This document shows positions 35,076-42,898 of a stretch of 59,285 nucleotides of DNA, one piece after another. Within the stretch, counting starts at the first letter, position 1, and each line of letters opens with the position of its first letter. The notes beneath the pieces were generated by a model. That model did no database searches. It saw nothing but the letters and a program-made list of their open reading frames with translations, and was not told the origin of the DNA. Position numbers and translations under genes: made by a program. The stretch covers positions 1 through 59,285 of the forward strand of contig DATJAP010000033.1 in NCBI GenBank assembly GCA_035516155.1, read 5' to 3'. This DNA is from JAJYKN01 sp035516155. GTDB taxonomy: Bacteria > Nitrospirota > UBA9217.

Positions 35076-35356
35076 ATGTCCTTATCCTTTCAGAACAGAA
35101 CCCCCTGAATGGCAGTGTTACTGAAATCCTTCCTGATGAAACAATTCTCCAGGCCGCACTCAGAAATCGCATTCACATTCCCGCACTCTGTACGATCCCC
35201 GCCCTTGTAAAGTGTGAATCCCCACCCCGCGATTGTTTCCTCTTCATTTCTGCCGCTAAAGAAGCATCTATTCCGATCGTCAACCAGGACCGTCCAGTGT
35301 ATTTTTTCTATTTTCCTGCTTCTGGTTCCGGAGCCAAAAAATTATCTAAAAGGTGA
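35076..35356 (+). pseudogene. Frameshifted 2Fe-2S domain remnant downstream of the ZTP riboswitch
   Basis: An ATG at 35076 has a perfect aggagg site but its frame (MSLSFQNRTP) stops after 10 codons. The overlapping frame then reads NGSVTEILPDETILQAALRN and RIHIPALC. This is the classic start of 2Fe-2S ferredoxin domains in NuoG-like and NAD-linked formate dehydrogenase subunits. The cysteines that should follow (pattern C-x11-C-x2-C) are only partly present, and the frame ends without further domains. It is read as a decayed gene once controlled by the ZTP riboswitch. Identity beyond the 2Fe-2S domain cannot be fixed. Confidence 0.55.
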
Positions 35357-35375
35357 CAACAAAAAAGTGGTGTTA

Positions 35376-35390
35376 TGACAAAATTTGTCA
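35376..35390. promoter_or_regulatory. 15-bp palindrome upstream of the two-CW gene
   Basis: tgacaaaatttgtca is a perfect palindrome about one central base, 160 bp upstream of the two-CW gene. Related half-like sequences (ccaaaattgtcc near 35402, gccaaaatccgtc near 35430) follow. It may be an operator; alternatively these bases belong to a 40-codon frame beginning at the ATG at 35375, which has no good ribosome binding site. Confidence 0.3.
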
Positions 35391-35551
35391 AAAGAGACGT
35401 CCCAAAATTGTCCATCCTCGTCAAAGAATATGCCAAAATCCGTCGAGAATCTACCATAACCAGCAACTTACTTACAGGCATGCATATTGCTCTATAAGGT
35501 TTTGTTTTATGTCTTTTCTTAGCATGCCTGCTCTGCGAAAGGGGGACAAAA

Positions 35552-35815
35552 GTGAATTGCTGGGAGTATAAAAACTGCCGGAAAGAGGTGTTCGAGATCT
35601 GCCCTGCATATCCTGAAATCGGTTCCGCCTGCTATATGGTCACTGGTGTCAAGTGCGGCGAGGGCAAGATGGAGTTTGCAAGCTTGGACGAGCAGGTCGC
35701 CCATTGCGGCAAGTGCGATTTCTATGCGCATCAGCGCAGTAGGATCAAGCACAGCATCGGGAGCATGAACGAAACCGTTCGTCCCACCCGTAGCAAAGAA
35801 GTTGAGGATACCTGA
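35552..35815 (+). CDS. Two-CW-domain small Cys-rich protein, 87 aa
   Basis: A GTG start at 35552 follows gggggacaaa. The product begins NCWEYKNCRKEVFEICPAYP and continues to CYMVTGVKCG, ending in CGKCDFYAHQ. The paired CW motif (Asn-Cys-Trp-Glu) with spaced cysteines is typical of two-CW-domain proteins found alone or fused to chemoreceptors and sensor kinases in anaerobes. Their ligand is not firmly known; a metal or Fe-S site is likely. It is a single gene with a short disordered tail. Confidence 0.8.
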   Translation: MNCWEYKNCRKEVFEICPAYPEIGSACYMVTGVKCGEGKMEFASLDEQVAHCGKCDFYAHQRSRIKHSIGSMNETVRPTRSKEVEDT

Positions 35816-35841
35816 ACAGCCAGACCCTGTAATTTGCTTTT

Positions 35842-36918
35842 TTAAATCCTTCTCTCGTATTCGCAGAAGGGGCACCGCCAGACCTTTTCCTGCGGGTGCC
35901 AACTCATTTTCTTGCGGCAGGCCGGGCAATCCTTTTTTTTGGAAGATGGCTGGTTGTTGGACAGTGATGATCCCTTTTTTGATTTGTTTTCCTTGGAAGA
36001 CAGGAATGCCAAAGAGACGTCAGCGGGCGGAGATGGATCGAAAATCGGCTCCGGAGCCGGAATGGGTTTAGGTGCGTTCGTATATTCATTTTTCTCTTCG
36101 TTTTTACCCTGAACTTCATCCTTTTTTAATTCTTCGTATGCGCAGGAATAACACATCCACATTCCTTCCTTAGAGTAGAAGTTCATTCGCCCCCCGCACA
36201 TAGGGCATTTTTTCTGCAATTCCGTATCCTGCGGAGCAGAAGACTCAAGGATTTCGCTTTTCTGCTCACCGCCTGCCTTTTCCTCGCTGCTAATATTACT
36301 TTTAATAGAATCCCTGGCCGGGATTGGCTGAGAGACCGCACTTTCAGAAGTAAATTCTTCTATTCTTTTTTTTATAGAGGTTATCCCCGACCCGATATCC
36401 GTGAAGAGTTCCCCCACTGCCTTCTCGACGAGTTCCATTTCCTTTTCCCGTGACGCTATATCATTGAGAATCCCTTTTTCTTCGCTCTCAAGCCGCCCTA
36501 TTTTTTCACGCAGTTTCAATATCTCGTCTCTCATCTCCCGCGATTTGGCATCCATGACCTTAAGCTCATCGCGCCAACCGGGGTGGGCAGGCACTAAGCT
36601 CTTCTCGAGTATTTTAAGCTCCTCAAGCTGATTGTTGACGGCCTTAATAATCTCTTGCCGGTTTAGCTTCGAAGTCGTAGACAATGCTTTGATAGCCGCA
36701 TTATAACGCTGTTTGTCCTCAGGAATGATTTCCTCAAATGATACCAGGAGTTTACGAAATTTCCCGAATACTGTATCCTCACTTTCAATTACTTTGTTTA
36801 TTTCATCGCGGAGACGATGGATTTTGGATGGCAACTCTTCTCCTCCCCTCGATTTGATAAAAAGATCGGCAGCTATCTGGGAAAGGATTTCGTTCCTGTT
36901 TTTCTTCTCAACGCTCAT
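35842..36918 (-). CDS. Coiled-coil protein with two C-terminal zinc ribbons, 358 aa
   Basis: A strong aaggaggaa site precedes the ATG. Residues 1-200 are helical and charged, with a long coiled coil at about 125-185 (MRDEILKLREKIGRLESEEK). Two zinc ribbons follow. One is near 235 (CPMCGGRMNFYSKEGMWMC, then CAYEE), the other is at the extreme C-terminus (CPACRKKMSWHPQEKVWRC with CEYE). They are separated by a Pro/Ser-rich linker. The two ribbons share the pattern CPxC-x(n)-MWxC, suggesting internal duplication. No known family name comes to mind; cytoplasmic, with no signal or membrane segment. Confidence 0.75.
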   Translation of the reverse strand: MSVEKKNRNEILSQIAADLFIKSRGGEELPSKIHRLRDEINKVIESEDTVFGKFRKLLVSFEEIIPEDKQRYNAAIKALSTTSKLNRQEIIKAVNNQLEELKILEKSLVPAHPGWRDELKVMDAKSREMRDEILKLREKIGRLESEEKGILNDIASREKEMELVEKAVGELFTDIGSGITSIKKRIEEFTSESAVSQPIPARDSIKSNISSEEKAGGEQKSEILESSAPQDTELQKKCPMCGGRMNFYSKEGMWMCYSCAYEELKKDEVQGKNEEKNEYTNAPKPIPAPEPIFDPSPPADVSLAFLSSKENKSKKGSSLSNNQPSSKKKDCPACRKKMSWHPQEKVWRCPFCEYERRI

Positions 36919-37505
36919 TCATTTCCTCCTTGTAAGGAAACAATCTCGTTGGCAGACAGCAAAGGTATATCGGGTTTATATTTTCCTTCGCGCAAAGACT
37001 CTTTCGGACAACAGATACACCTGCATACATGTCTTGCATCGTCGGTAGTTTCACACTGCTCTATTGACTTCCCCTTGTCCTTGAGAAGGTCTGTCTGATT
37101 GAGCGACAGTGATCCCGACTATGCATAATTCACCAATAGCTGGTGGAATACCAGCGCAGGGGGAGCTGCCTATTGAAACACTTGCTGATGTTACTTGTCA
37201 TTGAATATCTCCAAATGCCTAACCCCGTAATCGAGCCGATCTGGATAATATCCGGAAACCAATGCTATCTGATTTAGCAAGCACATGCCCCATTCATCGT
37301 TATTCTTATTTTCGAACATATGCCTGATGAGGAATCCAACCAATGATTTCGATGTGGGTATTTTACGGGGATATCGCTAAGGAATTCAAGCTGTAAATTA
37401 CACTATTGCAAACAATGTAAACTCGTTCGCTCCAGCAAGCAGCTCATATATCAATCATTCACAGAGGTCCTCTCCGCTTTTGCAGCCTTACTATTCGGAA
37501 AGAAC
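36919..37505. other. Intergenic region, possible gene tail only
   Basis: No complete gene is seen. On the minus strand the 180 bp just before the zinc-ribbon gene stay open in one frame and contain the cysteine cluster VCRCICCPKES. They end in an ATGA-type overlap with the next start, but no canonical start codon opens that frame, so it may be a relic. The remainder, 37100-37505, shows nothing recognisable. Confidence 0.35.
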
Positions 37506-38864
37506 CTATGGACTGAGCGTGGAGAGATGGTCCTTGTAGGTCTGACCGTAAGCACCGTTTGGGGTGCCGCTGTAGTCTGAGATCAGCGAGATTGAACTGC
37601 AGGATGATCCCCAGGTATCCCAGACCCAGGCCAAATAGCTGCCACCGCTACTATCTAGCCATGCCATCAGTGTGCTGATGAAAACACCCTGGCAGTCATC
37701 CTCACCGATCTCGGTGGTCACTACAGGAACCGCTGCCAGCACCGGTCCGGTGTTATTGTTGTAACAGTTTACGTCCGCGCACATGTTGAAATTGTAAACG
37801 TGCCAAGCCGCCGCCAAGTTACCAAGCGGATCGTTGGGTTTGTGTGAGAGCCAGCCTGTTAATGAATTTGAATACTCCACCCCGCCGAGTAAGATGATGT
37901 TGGCCGCACCTGTCCCACGCACTGCGGTGACCAGTTCCTGCATGCCGGCCACGGTATACGTGGCACCCGAGCAAATGCCTCCGTCACGCCAGCAGGTCCA
38001 GGCTGCTACCGTGTCCTGATTAGAGTCGGGGAAGGGTTCGTTGAATAGCTCGAAAATGACTGAACTATTGTTTTTAAACATCTGCGCCACTTGAGTCCAG
38101 AACGCGGGGGAATGGTCTCTGTCTGGCATGGGCTGTTGGGAAACAGCTTGCGTGCTGCCCGGAGCTGACCAGTGAAGTTCAAGGATGGGAATCAAACCTT
38201 GCTGTTTGACGGTGCTGACGTAGTCGGCGATGGCCTGCTGGTAGTTGGCGCCTCCGTACTGCGATGAAACACCGTTGATGCCCAACCAACAGTCCTCGTT
38301 GAGGGGAACGCGCACGGCGTTTGCCTTCCACGAATTGATTGCCTGGATCGAGGCGGCGTCATTTGGACCATCGAAGATGCCCCAGCCCTGGATGCATGCG
38401 TACTCGGTGCCAGATCGGTTCACGCCATGAATGCGGATTTCCCGGCCGTTAAAGTTCTGAATCTGATTGCCCACCACGTGCAATCCGTCGATAGCTCCGC
38501 TGCCTGTAATCGTGAAGATACCGGTCGCTACAGCGCTGTCGGCGTAGCCGGAAGCCTGCGCAATGGCCTTGAAGGTTGTGGTTACACTGACAGTGATGGG
38601 GCCGGTGTATAACATCGAAGCCGCACTTGGAGACGTGCCATCGGTCGTATAGAAAATAGATGCTCCATTCGTGGTGGATGAAATTGCGACGGTCAACGGG
38701 CTGGAATAACTGTTAGGCGATGGGCTGAAGGTTGGGGTTGCTGTTGTCGGCCGTGGGGTATCACTTCCTCCTGATGGTGTGCCGCCACTTGTACAGGCAA
38801 ACATTATTACGAGAACGAGGAATAACGAGGATGTTTTGAGCCTCTTCGTAATACCCCTCCCCAC
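37506..38864 (-). CDS. Glycoside hydrolase family 5-like lipoprotein with chitobiase-type C-terminal repeat domain
   Basis: The N-terminus is a lipoprotein signal (SLFLVLVIMFAC). Residues about 45-120 match the small chitobiase/beta-hexosaminidase C-terminal-like domain (SSPLTVAISSTTNGASIFYT and TTFKAIAQASGYADS). Residues about 125-450 form a GH5-type barrel, with HGVNRSGTEYACIQG near the start and the acid/base glutamate in VIFELFNEPFP. The likely nucleophile is in VVTTEIGEDDC, and WAWDTWGS-like aromatic residues (LAWVWDTWGSSC) lie near the end. It would hydrolyse beta-1,4-linked glucan or mannan at the cell surface. The GTG start lacks a good ribosome binding site, so the exact N-terminus is uncertain. 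It stands alone between long gaps, suggesting acquisition. Confidence 0.85.
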   Translation of the reverse strand: MGRGITKRLKTSSLFLVLVIMFACTSGGTPSGGSDTPRPTTATPTFSPSPNSYSSPLTVAISSTTNGASIFYTTDGTSPSAASMLYTGPITVSVTTTFKAIAQASGYADSAVATGIFTITGSGAIDGLHVVGNQIQNFNGREIRIHGVNRSGTEYACIQGWGIFDGPNDAASIQAINSWKANAVRVPLNEDCWLGINGVSSQYGGANYQQAIADYVSTVKQQGLIPILELHWSAPGSTQAVSQQPMPDRDHSPAFWTQVAQMFKNNSSVIFELFNEPFPDSNQDTVAAWTCWRDGGICSGATYTVAGMQELVTAVRGTGAANIILLGGVEYSNSLTGWLSHKPNDPLGNLAAAWHVYNFNMCADVNCYNNNTGPVLAAVPVVTTEIGEDDCQGVFISTLMAWLDSSGGSYLAWVWDTWGSSCSSISLISDYSGTPNGAYGQTYKDHLSTLSP

Positions 38865-39008
38865 TATGAACCCGAACCTATATATAGTAAAGATCTTATT
38901 GCAGGCTGGCTTGATTATGCACGTTTATCATTGATGCATCTGTGATTTGACTCACATCCTAATCGTGAGAGTCATAGCCTGTACTCTACACGATGTATAC
39001 GATACATC

Positions 39009-40808
39009 TTATGGGGAGAACACACCTTTGTTCGCGCCATCGGTCGCCGCCTTGATCTGCACAAGCCTGCTTTTAATTGCATCCAGCTTTTTAGTTGTCT
39101 CGGATATCATCCGCTTTCTAGCCTCAACCTCCTGTGTGCCCTTCGTCCTTTGCATCATGCCTTTTTCGATGGCACTGGTGATCCCCTCTATGGTCGCTTC
39201 GATCTTCTGGAACATCTCCCAGCTGAAATCCAGCTTGCTCTTGTCTAGACGTTCTTCAAAATCGTTCCCAGCCCTGGCGGCCTGCGTGGTCACGGCCCTC
39301 TGGAGGTATTCTTTCATTTTCTTAAGGACAATTTTATCGCCGATGAATTTTGGTAGGGCGAGGGTTAAGGTTGAAGCAATGATAGCCGTACCTACAGGCT
39401 GCTCCTTGAACTTGTAGTAGAAGCCCGACTGGACACTCCAGAGGGCTTCCGCCTTGACCGCATCAAAGGGCACGGAGAACAGCTCGGAAGAATAGCGCAG
39501 AAGCTCATCCACTGTCTCATTGATCTTTGTGACGAACCGCTTGCAGATGGTTTCAAATGCCTTTGCGAGCCGCTCGTCCTCCATGGAGCGCCACGTGATA
39601 AACGCCTGCTTAACATGATTGATAACCGCTTCCTCAAGCGTGCTACGAAGATCTTTCAGGGAAATGCCCTTATTCTGTTCGAAGTGCTCCGTAAGATGCG
39701 CCTGCTCGTGAGGTATTAGGTCCCTCACGAAGCCCTGCAGATCATCCTCCAGTCCGCCCTTGACCAATCGTGAGACTTCACCCTCCAGCAGGATTTTGAA
39801 GTCCCGCTTCACCTGCTCCATTTCGCCTTTCTTGTTTTCAAAGGCCTGTATTTTTTCTTTCAGTTCTTCGAGCGGAGAGGTGAGCGATTTCAGTTCGAGT
39901 TCCAGTTCGAGCTTGGCCTGAGAAATACTCCGGAGCAGGTTGTTCGTCACGGAGAGGATGAGAACGTTTCCCTTCTCCTCCATCAAAAACCTGTGCAGGT
40001 CTTTGGAAAAGAGGGGAAGCATGCTTTTCTCCATCAACTCGCTCGACTTCGCAGCCGCTCCTTCAAGGGCGAGCCGCGCAGAGATAGGGAAAAGCTTTAC
40101 CTCAGTATTCATGGCATCCTTTAGCCCATTCTTGGAGAATTCGATGGACTCCTTAAGGTCGTTCTCCGGGAGGTAATCGGCCTTGTTCAGGACAAAAAAT
40201 ATTTTGTTTGCATGTTCTTTCACGTCCATCAAGAAGTCTAGCTCCGCCCTGCTCATGGGCTGGTCCACGGAGAGAAGAAAGAGCGCGGCATCCGACTTTG
40301 GCAAATACTGGTACGCAATGTCCGTATTGTGCTGATAGATCGAGCCAACGCCAGGCGTGTCGATGAGCCGTACGCCGTCCTTAAGATAGGGCGAAGGGTA
40401 CGTGAGGACCACTTCGCGGACATCTTTCGCATTTTTCGGATTGCCTTTTTCGGTAACGTATTCCACGAGACTTTCCGGCTTGATCTCGGCGATTTTCCCG
40501 TCGTTGAAATAGACCTTGATCCTGAGCGCTTCGCCCCAGGTCATAATCGTCACGATGGAAGTGAGCGGGACGACCGCTACGGGCAGGATCTCCGCACCCA
40601 AGAGCGCGTTGATGAGGCTCGTTTTCCCACGCTTGAACTGGCCGACAACCACGAGATTGAAGGCGTTGCTCCTAACCTTTTCTTTCAGATCTTCGCAGGC
40701 ACAGCCCCGGATGTTCTCGACCGTAAGCATTTCGTCCATGCACTGCAAGACGTCGCTTTTCAGTTGGGCATACTTTGAGGTTGAAGATGTGTGCGCCGCC
40801 GGATTCAC
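39009..40808 (-). CDS. Bacterial dynamin-like GTPase, 599 aa
   Basis: A GTG start at 40808 follows caggaggcc. GTPase motifs are clear: P-loop GQFKRGKTSLINALLG at about 56-71, a threonine switch region (VVPLTSIVT), DTPGVGS, and NKADYL. The middle is long charged helices (LELELELKSLTSPLEELKEK), typical of the dynamin stalk. Near residue 475 a hydrophobic patch (GTAIIASTLTLALPKFIG) may act as the membrane-inserting paddle. Bacterial dynamins remodel or protect membranes under stress. The gene lies directly behind a fluoride riboswitch at the end of a fluoride-response locus, which suggests induction by fluoride; no known family link between dynamins and fluoride is assumed. Confidence 0.88.
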   Translation of the reverse strand: MNPAAHTSSTSKYAQLKSDVLQCMDEMLTVENIRGCACEDLKEKVRSNAFNLVVVGQFKRGKTSLINALLGAEILPVAVVPLTSIVTIMTWGEALRIKVYFNDGKIAEIKPESLVEYVTEKGNPKNAKDVREVVLTYPSPYLKDGVRLIDTPGVGSIYQHNTDIAYQYLPKSDAALFLLSVDQPMSRAELDFLMDVKEHANKIFFVLNKADYLPENDLKESIEFSKNGLKDAMNTEVKLFPISARLALEGAAAKSSELMEKSMLPLFSKDLHRFLMEEKGNVLILSVTNNLLRSISQAKLELELELKSLTSPLEELKEKIQAFENKKGEMEQVKRDFKILLEGEVSRLVKGGLEDDLQGFVRDLIPHEQAHLTEHFEQNKGISLKDLRSTLEEAVINHVKQAFITWRSMEDERLAKAFETICKRFVTKINETVDELLRYSSELFSVPFDAVKAEALWSVQSGFYYKFKEQPVGTAIIASTLTLALPKFIGDKIVLKKMKEYLQRAVTTQAARAGNDFEERLDKSKLDFSWEMFQKIEATIEGITSAIEKGMMQRTKGTQEVEARKRMISETTKKLDAIKSRLVQIKAATDGANKGVFSP

Positions 40809-40829
40809 GCTATGGCCTCCTGTATTCAG

Positions 40830-40907
40830 AAAAAACTCCTACCCTCAAGTTTCGAGAGTAGGAGTCATCAGCTTCATCAGAAGCGGTTGATGGTGAACTC
40901 CATCACC
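40830..40907 (-). promoter_or_regulatory. Fluoride riboswitch (crcB motif) with terminator, upstream of the dynamin gene
   Basis: Read on the minus strand the aptamer starts ggtgatggagttcacc and contains the conserved gctgatgactcctac. It runs into a hairpin ctcctactctc / gagggtaggag followed by six T residues. The conserved ctcctac belongs both to the aptamer and the terminator stem, giving a simple ON switch: fluoride stabilises the aptamer and prevents termination. The dynamin start codon lies 22 bp beyond the T tract and no other gene intervenes. Confidence 0.92.
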
Positions 40908-40965
40908 CTAATTCAAATCAATAGCCCATTAGCCATAGTCGCCAAAAGGCGGGGATTCATGACAA

Positions 40966-41211
40966 TCATTCGAAATCGCTTTCCTGATTTTCCTCAGCTT
41001 CTTCGCCTTCTTTTGCTTTTTCACCTTCGGCGGCAACCCCTTCTTGTGAACTGTTTTCCTCTTCGGGTTCCTCGATCTCCTGCCCCGCACGCCTTGCTAG
41101 TACGATCCGTTCTGCCTCGAGCCAATCGTCAAGATCACGACCGGGGATACGCCCTCTCGTCTCATATAGTTCATAGGCAGCCGCTGCGATCTCGTCACGT
41201 AGATTCATCAC
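40966..41211 (-). CDS. DUF2934-domain protein, 81 aa
   Basis: The first 40 residues (LRDEIAAAAYELYETRGRIP, then GRDLDDWLEAERIVLARR) are a DUF2934 domain, a short helical segment seen widely in environmental bacteria. The remaining half is an acidic Glu/Lys-rich tail that is probably disordered. The function is not known. It lies about 100 bp after the tandem DUF190 gene on the same strand and just before the second fluoride riboswitch, so it is probably the last gene of the first fluoride transcription unit. Confidence 0.8.
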   Translation of the reverse strand: MMNLRDEIAAAAYELYETRGRIPGRDLDDWLEAERIVLARRAGQEIEEPEEENSSQEGVAAEGEKAKEGEEAEENQESDFE

Positions 41212-41312
41212 TTTCCTCCTGCATATCGCTATGAGGCGGTCATTCGCGCAGATGATGCCGGCCGAACTCTACCGTGCAATGATTCAGCTGAATAGACAGT
41301 CACTCTCAGCCG

Positions 41313-42032
41313 TCACACCAGGCCCGCCGTACCCGCGTCTCTATGGGTATATTTTATCACATTCACATCCGAAAGGACGACGATCCCCTCACCCACCAGT
41401 TCGTCGAGGATCGGGATTACTTTATTGATCTTCTCTTCGCTGTCCATAACGGTGATGAGGATCGGAAGCTCGCCGTGCACCGTCATCGTTTTCTTCTTGT
41501 GATAGCGCTTGTGCGGGCCGTACCCCGCGATGGCCTTGTAAACCGTGGCTCCTGCGATGTCCGTCATGATGAGTCTCTTTATAATGGCTTCATAGAGCGG
41601 TTCGCCTTCCCACTTGTCATCCTCGCTAATGATGATCCGGAGCATTTTTGCCTTGCCTTCGAGCTTCATGTGTTCTCCTTGTTCTTCGCGCTTCTCCTCT
41701 GCCTTCGGGCGGCATTTGACAACGTTCGTGTCCGTGACCTCCACCATGCCCTTTTCGACTACATGGTAGATGTCCGGGAGCACCTTGTTGATCATCTCCT
41801 CTGACTCCACCACCTCGATCTTCACCGGCATACTCGATGACAATTCAAGCATCTTGGAAGTATGAAACACCCCGTCGCTTCCATAGCCCGCAATGCCCCG
41901 AAATACGCTCACACCCATGATCTTCTTTTTGAAGAAAATGTTTAGCAGCACTTCATAGACCGGCTTGCCATGGAACTTATCGGTTTCGTCTACAAAGACA
42001 GTCAGTTTTTTCGCCGGCCCTTTGGTGACCAT
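41313..42032 (-). CDS. Tandem DUF190 protein, 239 aa
   Basis: The ATG at 42032 is preferred because ggag lies 7 bases upstream, right after the crcB stop. The protein contains two DUF190 domains: residues about 8-105 (KLTVFVDETDKFHGKPVYEV, GVSVFRGIAGYGSDG) and 130-230 (MLRIIISEDDKWEGEPLYEA, GATVYKAIAGYGPHK). DUF190 has a PII-like fold and is found beside crcB in many fluoride loci, usually as a single domain. The fused pair may make a pseudo-trimer or hexamer with asymmetric sites. Probable regulator or partner of the fluoride exporter; its exact role is unknown. Confidence 0.87.
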   Translation of the reverse strand: MVTKGPAKKLTVFVDETDKFHGKPVYEVLLNIFFKKKIMGVSVFRGIAGYGSDGVFHTSKMLELSSSMPVKIEVVESEEMINKVLPDIYHVVEKGMVEVTDTNVVKCRPKAEEKREEQGEHMKLEGKAKMLRIIISEDDKWEGEPLYEAIIKRLIMTDIAGATVYKAIAGYGPHKRYHKKKTMTVHGELPILITVMDSEEKINKVIPILDELVGEGIVVLSDVNVIKYTHRDAGTAGLV

Positions 42033-42042
42033 AGGCTGTCTC

Positions 42043-42418
42043 CTAAACAAGGTTCGCGATCACATCACCTGGCTTTAATGCTACAAAACCGGCGGCAACG
42101 CTCAGGACCATGTTCAGCGCCGCATAGCCGAGTTCACCATCCATGACCAACGTGCCGGTTTCATGCTGGCATGGTGAAAAAATGGTGTACCCGCCCAGGC
42201 CCCCCGACAACGAGAATCAATCTCCACTGCGGGTTTGCTAAAAAGCGTCCTGCCATCAGAGTCATCAAGAAACCCATAAGAAAGCTCCCCGAGATATTAA
42301 TCACGAAAGTTCCGAGGGGAAAACTCTTTCCCCGCCGCAGGCCGATCCAAGTCGCCAGCATGAAGCGCGCCACGGAACCGCTGCCTCCGCCTGCAAATAC
42401 TACAATGTAGTTTATCAT
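42043..42418 (-). pseudogene. crcB: Fluoride channel CrcB (Fluc) gene with frameshift
   Basis: The frame from 42418 begins MINYIVVFAGGGSGSVARFM and continues through FPLGTFVINISGSFLMGFLM, the typical first half of CrcB. It leaves frame at a run of six C residues on the + strand (42200-42205) and stops at 42161. Removing one base restores GGLGGYTIFSPCQHETGTLV and the remaining C-terminal helix down to the TAG at 42043. Even then the usual FSTF element reads FSPC, so the channel phenylalanine box is altered. CrcB exports fluoride as a dual-topology dimer. The break may be a real mutation, programmed slippage or a sequencing error in the homopolymer. Confidence 0.85.
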
Positions 42419-42439
42419 GGAAATTACGTCCCTTTTTGG

Positions 42440-42865
42440 CTATTTTACGATCGTTACGGTACAAGGCGCGTAGCTCGACACCCGCTTCGACACTGAGCCT
42501 AGGAGCCAGTTAGCGATCTTAGATTTGCCCCGCTGGCCGACAATGATCATATCGCTTTTCTGCTCTGCTGCATATTTAATGATCTGGTCCGCTGGGTGGC
42601 CGACAACGATATCCGTTTTGATCTCGACGCCGTCCGCTTTTGCTTTTTCCCGCAGCCACTTAAAAAGCTCTTCATAGTGCTGCGTGGCGCTTTCAATAAT
42701 GGCGTCCATCTCCACAATATCGATTGGTTCGGGGGGCTGGGCAACAGAAACCACGGTGACTTCCGGCAATGCGCTTGTGCAATTTTTTGCCATTTCAAGC
42801 GCAAAGTCAAAGGCCCTGCGTGACTGGTCAGAACCATCGAATGCAACGAGTATTTTTTTTAGCAT
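42440..42865 (-). CDS. Universal stress protein, 141 aa
   Basis: A single UspA-type domain starts MLKKILVAFDGSDQSRRAFD. The ATP-binding signature GxxG-x9-GS appears as VGQRGKSKIANWLLGSVSKR and the final strand is APCTVTIVK. Such proteins bind ATP and respond to many stresses. It is sandwiched between the antiporter and crcB with short spacers, so it belongs to the same fluoride-controlled transcript. No second domain or membrane segment. Confidence 0.92.
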   Translation of the reverse strand: MLKKILVAFDGSDQSRRAFDFALEMAKNCTSALPEVTVVSVAQPPEPIDIVEMDAIIESATQHYEELFKWLREKAKADGVEIKTDIVVGHPADQIIKYAAEQKSDMIIVGQRGKSKIANWLLGSVSKRVSSYAPCTVTIVK

Positions 42866-42898
42866 GACTGACTCCTGGTTTAAAGTTCATACGGTCAA

